47,733 bases of DNA from Chitinophagaceae bacterium (GCA_025363355.1 JANYEB010000109.1:1-47733); one strand, 5' to 3'; counted from the first letter of the stretch, positions 1 through 8,630 are shown. Numbers and translations are program-made. The notes: generated by a model from the letters alone, not told the origin.

Positions 1-19
1 TATTATTTAAATAATTATT

Positions 20-48
20 TTGCTACATAAATTAAATTTCTATTTTTG
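20..48 (+). promoter_or_regulatory. trp operon promoter (Bacteroidota type)
   Basis: A TTG element at 20-22 (within a TTTTG run) lies 18 nt upstream of TATTTTTG at 41-48, which matches the TAnnTTTG -7 consensus of Bacteroidota. The predicted transcription start is about 5-8 nt downstream, at roughly 53-56. This is the only good promoter upstream of trpE inside the window, and the trp leader peptide begins at 54. Confidence 0.7.
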
Positions 49-53
49 CATAA

Positions 54-128
54 ATGAATAACATTATTTTAAATAACAATTGGTGGCAAGCTGCATCTTC
101 ACATAGGATTCAGTCGGTATGTCTATAA
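54..128 (+). CDS. trpL: trp leader peptide (attenuator peptide)
   Basis: This 24-codon reading frame begins MNNIILNNNWW and has two adjacent Trp codons at 81-86. It stops at 126-128, just before the terminator hairpin at 151-173 and upstream of trpE. A tiny ORF with tandem Trp codons ahead of a terminator and a trp operon is the classic layout of a ribosome-mediated attenuator. The ATG is at or within a nucleotide or two of the predicted transcription start, so the transcript may be leaderless. The peptide has no other recognisable feature and its role would be purely regulatory. Confidence 0.75.
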   Translation: MNNIILNNNWWQAASSHRIQSVCL

Positions 129-177
129 TTGTTTAATTATAAAATTAAGAAACCCGCTGTAATCCAGCGGGTTTTTT
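111..177 (+). terminator. trp attenuator: terminator with possible antiterminator
   Basis: AACCCGCTG (151-159) pairs perfectly with CAGCGGGTT (165-173) around a 5-nt loop and is followed by a T run ending at 177, a strong intrinsic terminator directly before trpE. CAGTCGGT (111-118) can pair with 152-159 over 7 of 8 positions, one of them G-U, so it could act as an antiterminator. A ribosome stalled at the Trp codons (81-86) would leave 111-118 free, while one reaching the stop at 126-128 would cover it. The alternative pairing is inferred by eye; the terminator is seen directly. Confidence 0.75.
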
Positions 178-196
178 AATGTCCAAAATTTTAAAA

Positions 197-1594
197 ATGA
201 AGTTTAAATTTAAATCAGAAGTTTATCAGATGTTGAGTGATACAATCACTCCAGTTCAACTGTATTATCAAATTAGAGATTATTTTCCACATTCTTTATT
301 GCTCGAAAGTTCTGATCATAAAAGCAAACAGAACAGTTATTCGTATATCTGTTTCAATCCTATTGCTAGTTTCATTGTAGATGAAAATTTAACTCATATA
401 ACTTATCCAAATAATGAAACCTCTGTTCTAAAAACAAAAGAAACAATAATAAAAAATGAATTGAACCTGTTTATTGAGAATTTTGAGTCAGAAAAAATAC
501 CTGTCGAATTTATTAGCAATGGTTTATTTGGATATACTTCCTATGATGCCATTCCATTATTTGAGAACATTGTATTTAAACCAGAATCATCTACTAAAAA
601 TTTCCCTTTAATTCATTACCAGTTATTCAAAAACTTAATAGTTTTCGATCATTATTACAATCAGGTTTATTGTTTATCACATTTTTTAGAAAACGAAAAA
701 AGCAATCTTCAAGAGATTATAGATTTAATCTCAAATCGAACAATTGTTACACATTATTTTAAAACTTCATCGAATGAAACTTCAAATTTTACTGATGATG
801 AATTTTTAGGAATTATTGATAAAGGAATTGATCATTGCAATATTGGAGATATATTTCAAATTGTTTTATCAAGAAAATTTCAACAACATTTTAAAGGAGA
901 TGAATTTAATGTTTATAGAGCTTTGCGTTCGATCAATCCTTCTCCTTATTTATTTTACTACGACTATGGTCATTTTAAAATATTTGGTTCTTCTCCCGAA
1001 GCTCAACTAATTATTAAAAATAATAAAGCAACAATAAATCCTATTGCTGGAACATTTAAAAGAACAGGAAATACAGAAGATGATTTAATACTAAGCGATG
1101 CTTTATTAAATGACCCAAAAGAAAATGCCGAGCATGTTATGTTAGTTGACTTAGCAAGAAATGATTTAAGTAAACATAGTGATACAGTTAGTGTTGATAG
1201 CTATAAACAAGTTGAATACTATTCTCATGTAATTCATTTAGTTTCTAAAGTAAGTGGGGTATTAAATAAAAGTTATAACCCAATAGAATTATTAGCTGAT
1301 ACTTTTCCAGCTGGTACATTATCGGGTGCACCAAAATATAAAGCTATGAGTCTAATTAATGATTATGAGAAAGATAATAGAGGTTTTTATGGTGGAACCC
1401 TTGGTATAATTGGATTAGATAAAACATTGAATCATGCTATTTTCATAAGATCTTTTGTAAGTTATAACAACACTTTACATTATCAGGCAGGATGTGGAGT
1501 GGTTTCAAAATCTGATAAAACGAGTGAACTCAATGAAATCAATAACAAACTTTTTGCATTAAGAAAAGCAATTCAATTAGCTCAAAATATTTAA
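197..1594 (+). CDS. trpE: anthranilate synthase component I
   Basis: TrpE makes anthranilate from chorismate, using ammonia delivered by TrpG, the first committed step of tryptophan synthesis. The 465-residue protein has the N-terminal feedback-site motif LLESS and the C-terminal chorismate-binding signatures GSSPEAQL, PIAGTFKRTG, ENAEHVMLVDLARND and FPAGTLSGAPK. An in-frame ATG at 179 exists, but it immediately follows the terminator T run. The ATG at 197 gives the usual family N-terminus (MKFKFKSEVYQ), so 197 is preferred. The gene is expressed through the upstream attenuator, and trpG starts one base after its stop codon. Feedback inhibition by Trp is expected from the LLESS motif. Confidence 0.95.
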   Translation: MKFKFKSEVYQMLSDTITPVQLYYQIRDYFPHSLLLESSDHKSKQNSYSYICFNPIASFIVDENLTHITYPNNETSVLKTKETIIKNELNLFIENFESEKIPVEFISNGLFGYTSYDAIPLFENIVFKPESSTKNFPLIHYQLFKNLIVFDHYYNQVYCLSHFLENEKSNLQEIIDLISNRTIVTHYFKTSSNETSNFTDDEFLGIIDKGIDHCNIGDIFQIVLSRKFQQHFKGDEFNVYRALRSINPSPYLFYYDYGHFKIFGSSPEAQLIIKNNKATINPIAGTFKRTGNTEDDLILSDALLNDPKENAEHVMLVDLARNDLSKHSDTVSVDSYKQVEYYSHVIHLVSKVSGVLNKSYNPIELLADTFPAGTLSGAPKYKAMSLINDYEKDNRGFYGGTLGIIGLDKTLNHAIFIRSFVSYNNTLHYQAGCGVVSKSDKTSELNEINNKLFALRKAIQLAQNI

Positions 1595-1595
1595 T

Positions 1596-2159
1596 ATGAA
1601 AATTTTAGTACTTGATAATTACGATTCGTTTGTATACAATTTGGTGTATATGCTAAAGAGTTTTAGCAATGTAAATGTTACTGTAAAAAAGAATAATCAA
1701 TTACAATTAGATGAAGTGAAAGACTTTGATAAAATTTTACTTTCTCCTGGTCCTGGTCTCCCAAAAGATGCTGGTATTATGCCAGAACTAATAACAACTT
1801 TCGCTTCTTCAAAAAGTATTTTAGGCGTTTGTTTAGGTCATCAAGCAATTGGAGAAGCATTTGGTGCAACATTATATAATCTTCCAGAACCATTGCATGG
1901 CATAGCTTCTACGATAACTCAAACTCAAAAAGATTATTTGTTCAAAAATATTAATTCTGAATTCGTTGTTGGACATTATCATTCGTGGGTAGTAAATAAT
2001 CAATCAAAATCATCCATTGAAGTTTTGGCATCTGATCAAAATAATAATATTATGGCTTTAAAACATACAGCTTATGATGTTAGAGGTGTTCAGTTTCATC
2101 CTGAATCTATTCTTACACTAAATGGATATGAAATTATTAAAAACTGGATGTCACATTAA
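1596..2159 (+). CDS. trpG: anthranilate synthase component II (glutamine amidotransferase)
   Basis: TrpG hydrolyses glutamine and channels ammonia to TrpE. This class I glutamine amidotransferase of 187 residues has the oxyanion segment SPGPGLPKDAG, the nucleophile elbow GVCLGHQAIGEAFG with catalytic Cys79, and the His/Glu pair in VQFHPES near the C-terminus. It starts one base after the trpE stop, so translation is probably coupled. In many bacteria the same subunit also serves para-aminobenzoate synthase (PabA); the operon position makes the Trp role primary, and no separate pab gene is visible here. Confidence 0.95.
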   Translation: MKILVLDNYDSFVYNLVYMLKSFSNVNVTVKKNNQLQLDEVKDFDKILLSPGPGLPKDAGIMPELITTFASSKSILGVCLGHQAIGEAFGATLYNLPEPLHGIASTITQTQKDYLFKNINSEFVVGHYHSWVVNNQSKSSIEVLASDQNNNIMALKHTAYDVRGVQFHPESILTLNGYEIIKNWMSH

Positions 2160-2169
2160 AATAAAACGC

Positions 2170-3165
2170 ATGAAAATTATTTTAGAAAAATTATATCAGC
2201 ATCATACTTTAACAAAAACTGATGCAAAAAAAATACTGATAGATATTGTTTTAGAAAAGTATAATCACTTTCAAATAGCTTCTTTTTTAACAGTTTTAAT
2301 TATGAGAAAAATTACTGTTGAAGAGTTAAAGGGATTTAGAGAAGCATTATTAGAATTAATGATTGAAGTAGATTTAAAAGCGTATCAGCCTATGGATTTA
2401 TGTGGTACTGGAGGTGATGGAAAAAATACATTTAATATTTCAACTCTCACAGCTTTTATTGTTGCTGGTGCTGGAATTACAGTTGCTAAACATGGTAATT
2501 ATGGTGTCTCGTCTATTTCTGGTTCATCAAATGTTTTGGAATATTTAGGAATTAAATTTCAAACTACACAAAGCAAATTAGAAGAGCAAATAGAAAAAGC
2601 CAATATTTGTTTTTTGCATGCACCACTTTTTCATCCTTCCTTAAAATATGTTGCACCCATTCGTAAACAGTTAGGTGTAAAAACATTTTTTAATATGCTG
2701 GGTCCATTGGCAAATCCTGCAAAACCAAAAGTGCAATCAACAGGCGTTTTTAGTTTAGAACTTGCAAGAATGTATCAATACATTTTGCAAGAAGATGAAC
2801 AAATGAAATTCAGCATCATTCACAGTACAGATGGTTATGATGAAATTGTATTAACCAATTCTTGTAAAATAATTTCGAATCAAAACGAAAAAATAATAAC
2901 AGCAAATTATTTTGGTTTCAATGCCATAAAATCTAACGAAATATTTGGCGGAAATTCAATTGAAGAAGCTGCTAAAATTTTCATGAATATTATTCATGGG
3001 AAAGGAACTTTAGCACAAAATAATGTTGTGTTAGCCAATGCTGCTGTTGCTATTCAAACCTATCATCAACATTTGAGCATTGAAGACTCTTTGTCTTTAG
3101 CAAATGAATCTCTATTCTCATTAAAAGCAAAAAAATCGTTTGATAAATTAAAACAAATTATATGA
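2170..3165 (+). CDS. trpD: anthranilate phosphoribosyltransferase
   Basis: TrpD transfers a phosphoribosyl group from PRPP to anthranilate. The 331-residue protein shows the family signatures DLCGTGGDGKNTFNIST (PRPP and Mg binding), KHGNYGVSS and the LGPLANPA segment. The reading frame is open back to 2122, inside trpG, but the ATG at 2170 gives the normal family N-terminus (MKIILEKLYQ) and avoids the overlap, so it is preferred. The stop overlaps the trpC start by 4 nt, which indicates translational coupling. Confidence 0.93.
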   Translation: MKIILEKLYQHHTLTKTDAKKILIDIVLEKYNHFQIASFLTVLIMRKITVEELKGFREALLELMIEVDLKAYQPMDLCGTGGDGKNTFNISTLTAFIVAGAGITVAKHGNYGVSSISGSSNVLEYLGIKFQTTQSKLEEQIEKANICFLHAPLFHPSLKYVAPIRKQLGVKTFFNMLGPLANPAKPKVQSTGVFSLELARMYQYILQEDEQMKFSIIHSTDGYDEIVLTNSCKIISNQNEKIITANYFGFNAIKSNEIFGGNSIEEAAKIFMNIIHGKGTLAQNNVVLANAAVAIQTYHQHLSIEDSLSLANESLFSLKAKKSFDKLKQII

Positions 3166-3950
3166 ATAGGCTAGAAGAAATTAAGGCACATAAGATTAAA
3201 GAAGTAAATCTTAAAAAAGAACTTTGTACTTTAAAGCAACTTGAAAGTAGTATCTATTTTAATAGCAAATGTGTTTCATTAAAAAAATATGTAGCTGATT
3301 CTAAACGTTCAGGCATTATTGCAGAGTTCAAAAGAAAATCTCCATCAAAAGGGTTTATCAACAAATATGCAAATGCCGAAGATATTACAATTGGTTATAT
3401 GCAAGCTGGTGCATCTGCCTTATCAGTTTTAACAGATGAAAATTTTTTTGGAGCAGTTGCAAAAGATTTTAATAGTGCAAGAAAATATAATTATTGTCCT
3501 ATTTTAAGGAAAGATTTTATTGTTGATGAATTTCAAATTATAGAATCTAAATCTATTGGAGCTGATGCCATATTATTAATTGCAAAAATTTTATCTCCTC
3601 AAGAAATAACAAATTTTACAAAACTTGCACATCAATTAGGCTTAGAAGTTTTATTAGAAGTTCATGATAAAAATGAGATTCTTTCTACACAAGAAATTAA
3701 TGTTGACCTTATTGGTATTAACAATAGAAACCTAAAAAGTTTTGAAGTAAATATTGAACACAGTATTCAATTATCAGAATATATTAATCCGGAAATAATT
3801 AAAGTGAGTGAAAGTGGTATAAATAATACTGAAACAATTAAACTACTTAAACAGTATGGGTTTCAAGGATTTTTAATTGGAGAATATTTTATGAGACAAA
3901 CTAATCCAGGTATGGCGTGTAGACAATTTATTCAAAAATTAAAATCATGA
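3162..3950 (+). CDS. trpC: indole-3-glycerol-phosphate synthase
   Basis: TrpC converts CdRP to indole-3-glycerol phosphate by ring closure and decarboxylation. This 262-residue TIM barrel has the active-site segment AEFKRKSPSKG, LRKDFIVDEFQI (catalytic Lys), GINNRNLKSFEV and VSESGI. Both ends overlap their neighbours by 4 nt (trpD upstream, trpF downstream). TrpC and TrpF are separate proteins here, unlike the fusion in enterobacteria. Confidence 0.95.
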   Translation: MNRLEEIKAHKIKEVNLKKELCTLKQLESSIYFNSKCVSLKKYVADSKRSGIIAEFKRKSPSKGFINKYANAEDITIGYMQAGASALSVLTDENFFGAVAKDFNSARKYNYCPILRKDFIVDEFQIIESKSIGADAILLIAKILSPQEITNFTKLAHQLGLEVLLEVHDKNEILSTQEINVDLIGINNRNLKSFEVNIEHSIQLSEYINPEIIKVSESGINNTETIKLLKQYGFQGFLIGEYFMRQTNPGMACRQFIQKLKS

Positions 3951-4579
3951 AAATTAAAATATGTGGAATGAAGTATGAAGATAATATGAAAGATATTTCT
4001 GCCCTTCAACCAAATTTTATAGGATTTATTTTTTATGATAAATCACCACGATTTGTACAAAATTTAGAATCAAATATTTTGCAACAATTACCCAATCAAA
4101 TTAAAAAAGTTGGTGTTTTTGTAAATGCAACAATAAATGAAATTCAAGATAAAGTAAGTGAATATGAACTAGATTTTGTTCAACTTCACGGTAAAGAAAA
4201 TGATGATTTTTGTAAAACATTACAACAGCAAAACATAAATATCATAAAGGCTTTTAGCATTACTGAACAATTTGATTTTAATTCAATTCAAGCATTTCAA
4301 AATTCTTGTCAATACTTTCTATTTGATACCGCTACAAAAAATTATGGAGGAAGTGGCAAATCTTTTAATTGGGATATTTTACAAAATTATCAACTCAATA
4401 CTCCTTTCTTTTTAAGTGGGGGCATTGGTTTAGATAATATTAGTGAAGCATTAAACTTTAAGCATCCTCAGCTTTTTGCTTTTGATTTAAATAGCAAATT
4501 AGAAGATTATGCTGGTTTTAAAAATCTTCAATCAACAAAAAACATTATTCATAAAATAAGAAATCATGAAACAGTTTAA
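3947..4579 (+). CDS. trpF: phosphoribosylanthranilate isomerase
   Basis: TrpF performs the Amadori rearrangement of phosphoribosylanthranilate to CdRP. The 210-residue TIM barrel has the N-terminal catalytic Cys motif KICGMK (Cys6), KVGVFVN, VQLHGKE, the catalytic-Asp strand [17 protein letters not shown], and the phosphate-binding LSGGI. Its start overlaps the trpC stop by 4 nt and its end overlaps trpB by 14 nt, so the three genes are probably co-translated. Confidence 0.94.
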   Translation: MKIKICGMKYEDNMKDISALQPNFIGFIFYDKSPRFVQNLESNILQQLPNQIKKVGVFVNATINEIQDKVSEYELDFVQLHGKENDDFCKTLQQQNINIIKAFSITEQFDFNSIQAFQNSCQYFLFDTATKNYGGSGKSFNWDILQNYQLNTPFFLSGGIGLDNISEALNFKHPQLFAFDLNSKLEDYAGFKNLQSTKNIIHKIRNHETV

Positions 4580-5744
4580 ACCTGATATTAATGGATTTTA
4601 TGGCGAGTTTGGTGGTGCATTTGTTCCTGAAATGTTATATGCAAATGTTCAGGAATTACAAGAATCTTATCTTGAAATAATAAATTCAAAAAGTTTTCAA
4701 GAAGAATTTCATTCTTTATTAAAAGATTATGTTGGCCGACCAACACCATTATACTTTTCAAAGAATTTATCGCATCAATTCAATGCTCAAATTTATTTAA
4801 AGAGAGAAGATTTATGTCATACTGGTGCTCATAAAATCAATAATACCATTGGTCAAATATTATTAGCAAAGCGTTTAGGTAAACAAAAAATAATTGCTGA
4901 AACTGGTGCTGGTCAGCATGGCGTTGCAACAGCTACGGTTTGTGCTTTAATGAATATGGAATGCAGTATCTATATGGGTGAGATTGATATTGCTCGACAA
5001 AAGCCTAATGTTGAACGTATGCAATTATTGGGGGCAAATGTTGTGGCTTCAACAAGCGGAAGTAAAACTTTGAAGGATGCAACCAATGATGCAATTAGAG
5101 CTTGGATAAACAATCCAACAGATACACATTATATTATTGGTTCTGTTGTTGGTCCTCATCCATATCCAGATATGGTTTCCATTTTTCAATCAGTTATCAG
5201 TAATGAAATAAAAAATCAACTTCAAGAAAAAATTAATAGAGACTACCCTGATTATGTTATTGCTTGTGTTGGTGGAGGAAGTAATGCTATAGGTGCATTT
5301 TATCACTTCATTGATAATCAAAAAACAAAACTCATTGCAGTTGAAGCAGCTGGTATTGGAATCCAAACAAATAAAACAGCAGCAACTATTGCATTAGGTA
5401 AAATAGGAATTATACATGGAAGTAAAACTTATTTAATACAAACTGAAGATGGACAAATTATAGAACCACATTCCATTTCAGCAGGTTTAGATTATCCGGG
5501 TATTGGTCCTGCACATGCATATCTACACGATACTTCAAAATCTGTTGTGGTAAGTATTACAGACGATGAAGCTATACAAGCTGCATTTGATTTGTCTAAA
5601 AAAGAAGGTATCATACCTGCTTTAGAAACAGCTCATGCATTAGCTTATCTACATAAAATGAAATTTAAAAAAGATGATGTGGTAGTAGTGAATTTATCTG
5701 GCAGAGGAGATAAAGATATGATGACTTATAAAAAATATTTATAA
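4566..5744 (+). CDS. trpB: tryptophan synthase beta subunit
   Basis: TrpB condenses indole with serine in a PLP-dependent reaction, as part of the alpha2-beta2 tryptophan synthase. The 392-residue protein has the PLP-lysine segment [15 protein letters not shown] (Lys90), the [11 protein letters not shown] loop and the PLP-phosphate loop [10 protein letters not shown]. Length and motifs fit TrpB1, the form partnered with TrpA, which follows 3 nt downstream. The start overlaps the trpF end by 14 nt. Confidence 0.97.
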   Translation: MKQFKPDINGFYGEFGGAFVPEMLYANVQELQESYLEIINSKSFQEEFHSLLKDYVGRPTPLYFSKNLSHQFNAQIYLKREDLCHTGAHKINNTIGQILLAKRLGKQKIIAETGAGQHGVATATVCALMNMECSIYMGEIDIARQKPNVERMQLLGANVVASTSGSKTLKDATNDAIRAWINNPTDTHYIIGSVVGPHPYPDMVSIFQSVISNEIKNQLQEKINRDYPDYVIACVGGGSNAIGAFYHFIDNQKTKLIAVEAAGIGIQTNKTAATIALGKIGIIHGSKTYLIQTEDGQIIEPHSISAGLDYPGIGPAHAYLHDTSKSVVVSITDDEAIQAAFDLSKKEGIIPALETAHALAYLHKMKFKKDDVVVVNLSGRGDKDMMTYKKYL

Positions 5745-5747
5745 ATA

Positions 5748-6518
5748 ATGAATAGAATAACTGAACTATTTAAACACAAAGAAAAAAATATACTTTCTAT
5801 TTATTTTACTGCTGGTTATCCAAATTTAGAGAGTACAACAACTATTATTGAATATTTAGATGAAGCTAAAGTTGATATGATTGAAATTGGAATGCCTTTT
5901 TCTGATCCATTAGCCGATGGTCCAACAATTCAAGATGCTAATACTATTGCTTTAAATAATGGAATGAGTTTAAAAATTTTATTAGAGCAATTGAAAGATA
6001 TTAGAAGTAAAACACAAATTCCAATTTTATTAATGGGTTATTTAAACCCTATTATCCAATATGGTGAACCTAAATTTTTGCAAGAAATTCATAAAATAGG
6101 TATCGATGGATTAATAATTCCTGATATGCCCCTACCTTATTTTAAAACACATCTTCAAAAATTATATTATCATTTCAATATTGCACATGTGATGTTAGTT
6201 ACACCTACAACAAGTGAAAAAAGAATCAAAGAAATTGATGAGAATACAAATGGCTTTGTTTATTTAGTTTCATCTAATAGCATTACAGGTAATCAACTAC
6301 AAATTAATCATCTAAAAACATATTTTGAAAAAATACAACAACTTCAACTCAACAATAAAACCATTTTAGGTTTTGGTATTCATAATAAAGAAACAGTAAA
6401 ACACGCATTTGAACATTGCAATGGAGCTATTGTTGGCTCTGCATTTGTGAAGTTTTTATCAAATAATAAAATCACTTCAAACAATATTAAAGAATTCATA
6501 AATAATTTAAGACTATGA
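5748..6518 (+). CDS. trpA: tryptophan synthase alpha subunit
   Basis: TrpA splits indole-3-glycerol phosphate into indole and glyceraldehyde-3-phosphate and passes indole to TrpB. The 256-residue TIM barrel has the signature EIGMPFSDPLADGPTIQ, containing catalytic Glu46 and Asp57, and the phosphate-binding GFGI and GAIVGSAFV segments. It lies 3 nt after trpB, and its stop overlaps the DAHP synthase start by 4 nt, so the next gene is part of the same transcription and translation unit. Confidence 0.96.
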   Translation: MNRITELFKHKEKNILSIYFTAGYPNLESTTTIIEYLDEAKVDMIEIGMPFSDPLADGPTIQDANTIALNNGMSLKILLEQLKDIRSKTQIPILLMGYLNPIIQYGEPKFLQEIHKIGIDGLIIPDMPLPYFKTHLQKLYYHFNIAHVMLVTPTTSEKRIKEIDENTNGFVYLVSSNSITGNQLQINHLKTYFEKIQQLQLNNKTILGFGIHNKETVKHAFEHCNGAIVGSAFVKFLSNNKITSNNIKEFINNLRL

Positions 6519-7516
6519 TTATTCAATTAGAACAAAATATTACAGCAAGCAATAAAGAAAAATTAAATAAGAAATTAGAAGAACTAAATGTTAAAGCATC
6601 TGACATTGTAACTCAACATCATCATTATGTAATTGGCATTGTAAGCAATGAAATTGATGTTAGAGTTATTGGAGAAATTGAAGGTGTAAAAGATGTATTT
6701 AGAGTAAACGATAGTTACAAATTAGTTTCTTCGAAATGGAAAGTTGATAACACTATTATTAATTTGGGTGATGGTGTAACTATTGGAGGAAAAGATTTTG
6801 CAATTATGGCTGGTCCTTGTTCCATAGAAAATGAAGAACAAGTAGAAAGCATTGTAAAATCCTTGATAAAGAATAATGTTAAGATTATGCGTGGTGGAGT
6901 CCATAAACCACGAAGTTCACCTTATGCTTTTAGAGGTTTAGGTATTGATGGCTTAAAAATGTTTTATAAAACTTGTAATGAAAATGGAATAAAAATTATT
7001 ACAGAAGTAATGCAAGTTTCACAAATTGATGAAATGATTGATTTTATTGATATTTTTCAAGTTGGTGCAAGAAATACACAAAACTTTAATTTATTAGATG
7101 CTTTAGGTAAAGTAGATAAACCAGTGATGATAAAAAGAGGAATTTCTGGTACTATTGATGAATTGTTACAATCGGCAGAATATGTTTTTGCTGCTGGTAA
7201 CGAAAAAATAATTCTGTGTGAAAGAGGCATTAGAACTTTTGAAAATGCATATAGAAATACTTTCGATATTAATGCAATTCCTATTTTAAAAGAAAAAAGT
7301 CATTTGCCTGTAATTGCAGACCCATCGCATGGCATTGGAATAAGAAAACATGTTTCAAAAATTGCTTTAGCTTCAATGGTTGCAGGAGCTGATGGTGTAA
7401 TTGTAGAAATTCATCATGAACCTGAAAAAGCTTTTTCAGATGGAGCACAAACTTTGAGTTTTGATGAGTTCGATACTTTAGTTGAACAATTCAAAATACT
7501 TGAACAAGCTGTGTAA
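6515..7516 (+). CDS. aroF: 3-deoxy-7-phosphoheptulonate (DAHP) synthase
   Basis: DAHP synthase condenses phosphoenolpyruvate and erythrose-4-phosphate, the entry step of the shikimate pathway. The catalytic barrel has MAGPCSIENEEQ, GGVHKPRSSPYAFRG, VGARNTQNF, IKRG and the metal-binding ADPSHGIG segment. About 75 residues precede it and look like the ferredoxin-like regulatory domain known from the Thermotoga type I-beta enzymes. The 333-residue length matches that architecture. The 4-nt overlap with trpA places it under trp attenuator control. Known enzymes of this layout are inhibited by Tyr or Phe; which ligand acts here cannot be read from the sequence. The exact symbol (aroF, aroG or aroA) is by convention only. 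Confidence 0.92.
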   Translation: MIIQLEQNITASNKEKLNKKLEELNVKASDIVTQHHHYVIGIVSNEIDVRVIGEIEGVKDVFRVNDSYKLVSSKWKVDNTIINLGDGVTIGGKDFAIMAGPCSIENEEQVESIVKSLIKNNVKIMRGGVHKPRSSPYAFRGLGIDGLKMFYKTCNENGIKIITEVMQVSQIDEMIDFIDIFQVGARNTQNFNLLDALGKVDKPVMIKRGISGTIDELLQSAEYVFAAGNEKIILCERGIRTFENAYRNTFDINAIPILKEKSHLPVIADPSHGIGIRKHVSKIALASMVAGADGVIVEIHHEPEKAFSDGAQTLSFDEFDTLVEQFKILEQAV

Positions 7517-7556
7517 GTTCCACGTTTTAGTACTATTTAAAAGTAGATTTAATAAT

Positions 7557-7609
7557 TACAATTGATAAGAAAGCAACAGTACTTGCGTTGCCTTCCAATT
7601 GTATTTTTT
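7557..7609 (+). terminator. probable trp operon terminator
   Basis: TACAATTG (7557-7564) pairs with CAATTGTA (7596-7603), enclosing a second pair, GCAAC (7573-7577) with GTTGC (7587-7591), and a six-T run follows at 7604-7609. The position 40 nt after the last gene of the operon fits an intrinsic terminator, although the two-step stem is unusual. It borders mobile-element debris, so it could instead be an element end. Confidence 0.5.
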
Positions 7610-7639
7610 CTTATTTTCAAAATTGGTTGTTTCATACTG

Positions 7640-7980
7640 CTATGTGGTATTTTTCATTTTATAATTAATGGGTGATAACCCCATATAAAGAATCGCGTGG
7701 TCTGTTGTGATTATATTCTTGTTTAAACACTTCAACTTGTGTTCTATTACTTCGTCTATGTCATCAAACAAATAAGCATCTAAAACTGATTCTCAAAAGG
7801 TTCTATTAAATCGTTCTATAAAACCATTTTGTTTTGTTTACTTGGTTGTATATACTTGAACTTAATACCATTCATTTCATTCCATTGTTGCATTAATTTA
7901 GCTATAAATTCTAACCCATTATCCTTTCATATCTGTTGTGGTTTACCTTGCTTATTCATTAAATGACTTAGCACCCAAAT
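7640..7980 (-). pseudogene. degraded IS3-family transposase (orfB C-terminus)
   Basis: Read on the minus strand in shifting frames, this stretch encodes the end of an IS3-type integrase-core transposase. EFIAKLMQQWNEMNGIKF and YIQPSK come first, then pieces matching NGFIERFNRTF and DAYLFDDIDEV, and finally EYNHNRPRDSLYG near the C-terminus. Several frameshifts and stops break it, and the N-terminal half with the first catalytic residues is missing. It is a dead remnant. Its truncated upstream end abuts an unrelated plus-strand fragment at about 7975. Confidence 0.8.
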
Positions 7981-8091
7981 TACTCTGGAACTTTTAAAAA
8001 ATTGCGAAAACTATTATTTAAAGATGGTATCTACTATAACAAGCAAAAAGACGAAACTCGAACCACAAACCTCAATAGTTTATTATATTAA
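7975..8091 (+). pseudogene. probable C-terminal scrap of a serine recombinase
   Basis: An open stretch ends at the TAA at 8089-8091 and reads YSGTFKKLRKLLFKDGIYYN followed by KQKDETRTTNLNSLLY. This resembles the C-terminal tail of large Bacteroidota site-specific serine recombinases, which often end in an LRKLxFPxGIxYN...TxxxN pattern. Nothing of the resolvase catalytic domain is present. The identification is from memory of the pattern and is tentative; it is certainly not a complete gene. Confidence 0.4.
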
Positions 8092-8106
8092 CTTTGGGTA
8101 AAACCA

Positions 8107-8588
8107 TCGCTTTCAGGCGAAGACAATACTAAGTTCGTTAGATGTAAATGTATAGAAAAGGTAGCCATATAATTTATGATATTAAGTACCATATAGTATT
8201 GATAACGAAGTATCGTAAGCCAGTCATATTGGGTGTAGTAGCGGAACGTTGCAGATAATCGGTACGTAAAGTATGTAAAGAGAACGAAGTAGAGATTATG
8301 AAAGGACATATATCGAAAGATCACGTTCATCTTTTTGAAAGTGTGCCTCCAACGATTTGTGTAAGTAAATTAGTCCAGTTGATGAAAGGTAGGATTTCAA
8401 GAAAATTGTTGATGGAAGACAAGAATTTGCAGAAACAGTATTGGGGACAATATTTGTGGGCAAGCCGATATTTTGTAACAAGTTCAGGTAACATAATAGA
8501 TAAGATGGTAAAAGATTACATCGAAAATCAGGATGTTGAAAAGGATGATGATTTTCGAATTTCTGGTAATTAAGTTAGCTTCGGCTAA
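8107..8588 (+). mobile_element. IS200/IS605-family insertion sequence remnant
   Basis: This is a single-ORF element holding an HUH/Y1 transposase. The left side has a short hairpin (TCGC 8107-8110 with GCGA 8117-8120). The right side has TTAGC-TTCG-GCTAA (8575-8588) immediately after the transposase stop. Subterminal hairpins rather than inverted terminal repeats are typical of IS200/IS605 elements. The exact ends cannot be fixed without a second copy. Confidence 0.6.
8148..8573 (+). pseudogene. tnpA: IS200/IS605 transposase TnpA with one in-frame stop
   Basis: From the ATG at 8148 the frame reads MYRKGSHIIYDIKYHIVLIT, the normal Y1 transposase start. It then meets a single TAA about 36 codons in, after VVAERCR, and continues in the same frame to 8573. 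The metal-binding HUH motif is present as KDHVHLF, and the nucleophile Tyr lies in MVKDYIENQ. Total length, about 141 codons, is normal for the family. Only the stop, and a few odd residues around it, inactivate it. The downstream part alone (from 8298) lacks the first beta strands. Confidence 0.8.
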
Positions 8589-8597
8589 AAAACAAAA

Positions 8598-8625
8598 GAC
8601 TCCAAGGCTGTTTTACCTTGAAGTC
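8598..8625 (-). terminator. terminator of the tRNA-Arg gene
   Basis: On the minus strand, just past the CCA of the tRNA, GACTTCAAGG (8625-8616) pairs with CCTTGGAGTC (8607-8598) with one G-U. It is followed by TTTTG and TTTTTT, a good intrinsic terminator. Confidence 0.75.
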
Positions 8626-8630
8626 TCTTT

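Noticed and set aside
179-196. Upstream ATG for trpE
   Set aside because: It directly follows the terminator T run, leaving no room for initiation, and the family start fits 197.
2122-2169. Upstream extension of trpD into trpG
   Set aside because: The ATG at 2170 gives the family N-terminus, and the extension has no conserved residues.
8088-8330. Minus-strand ORF of 80 codons
   Set aside because: Antisense to the IS200/IS605 transposase.
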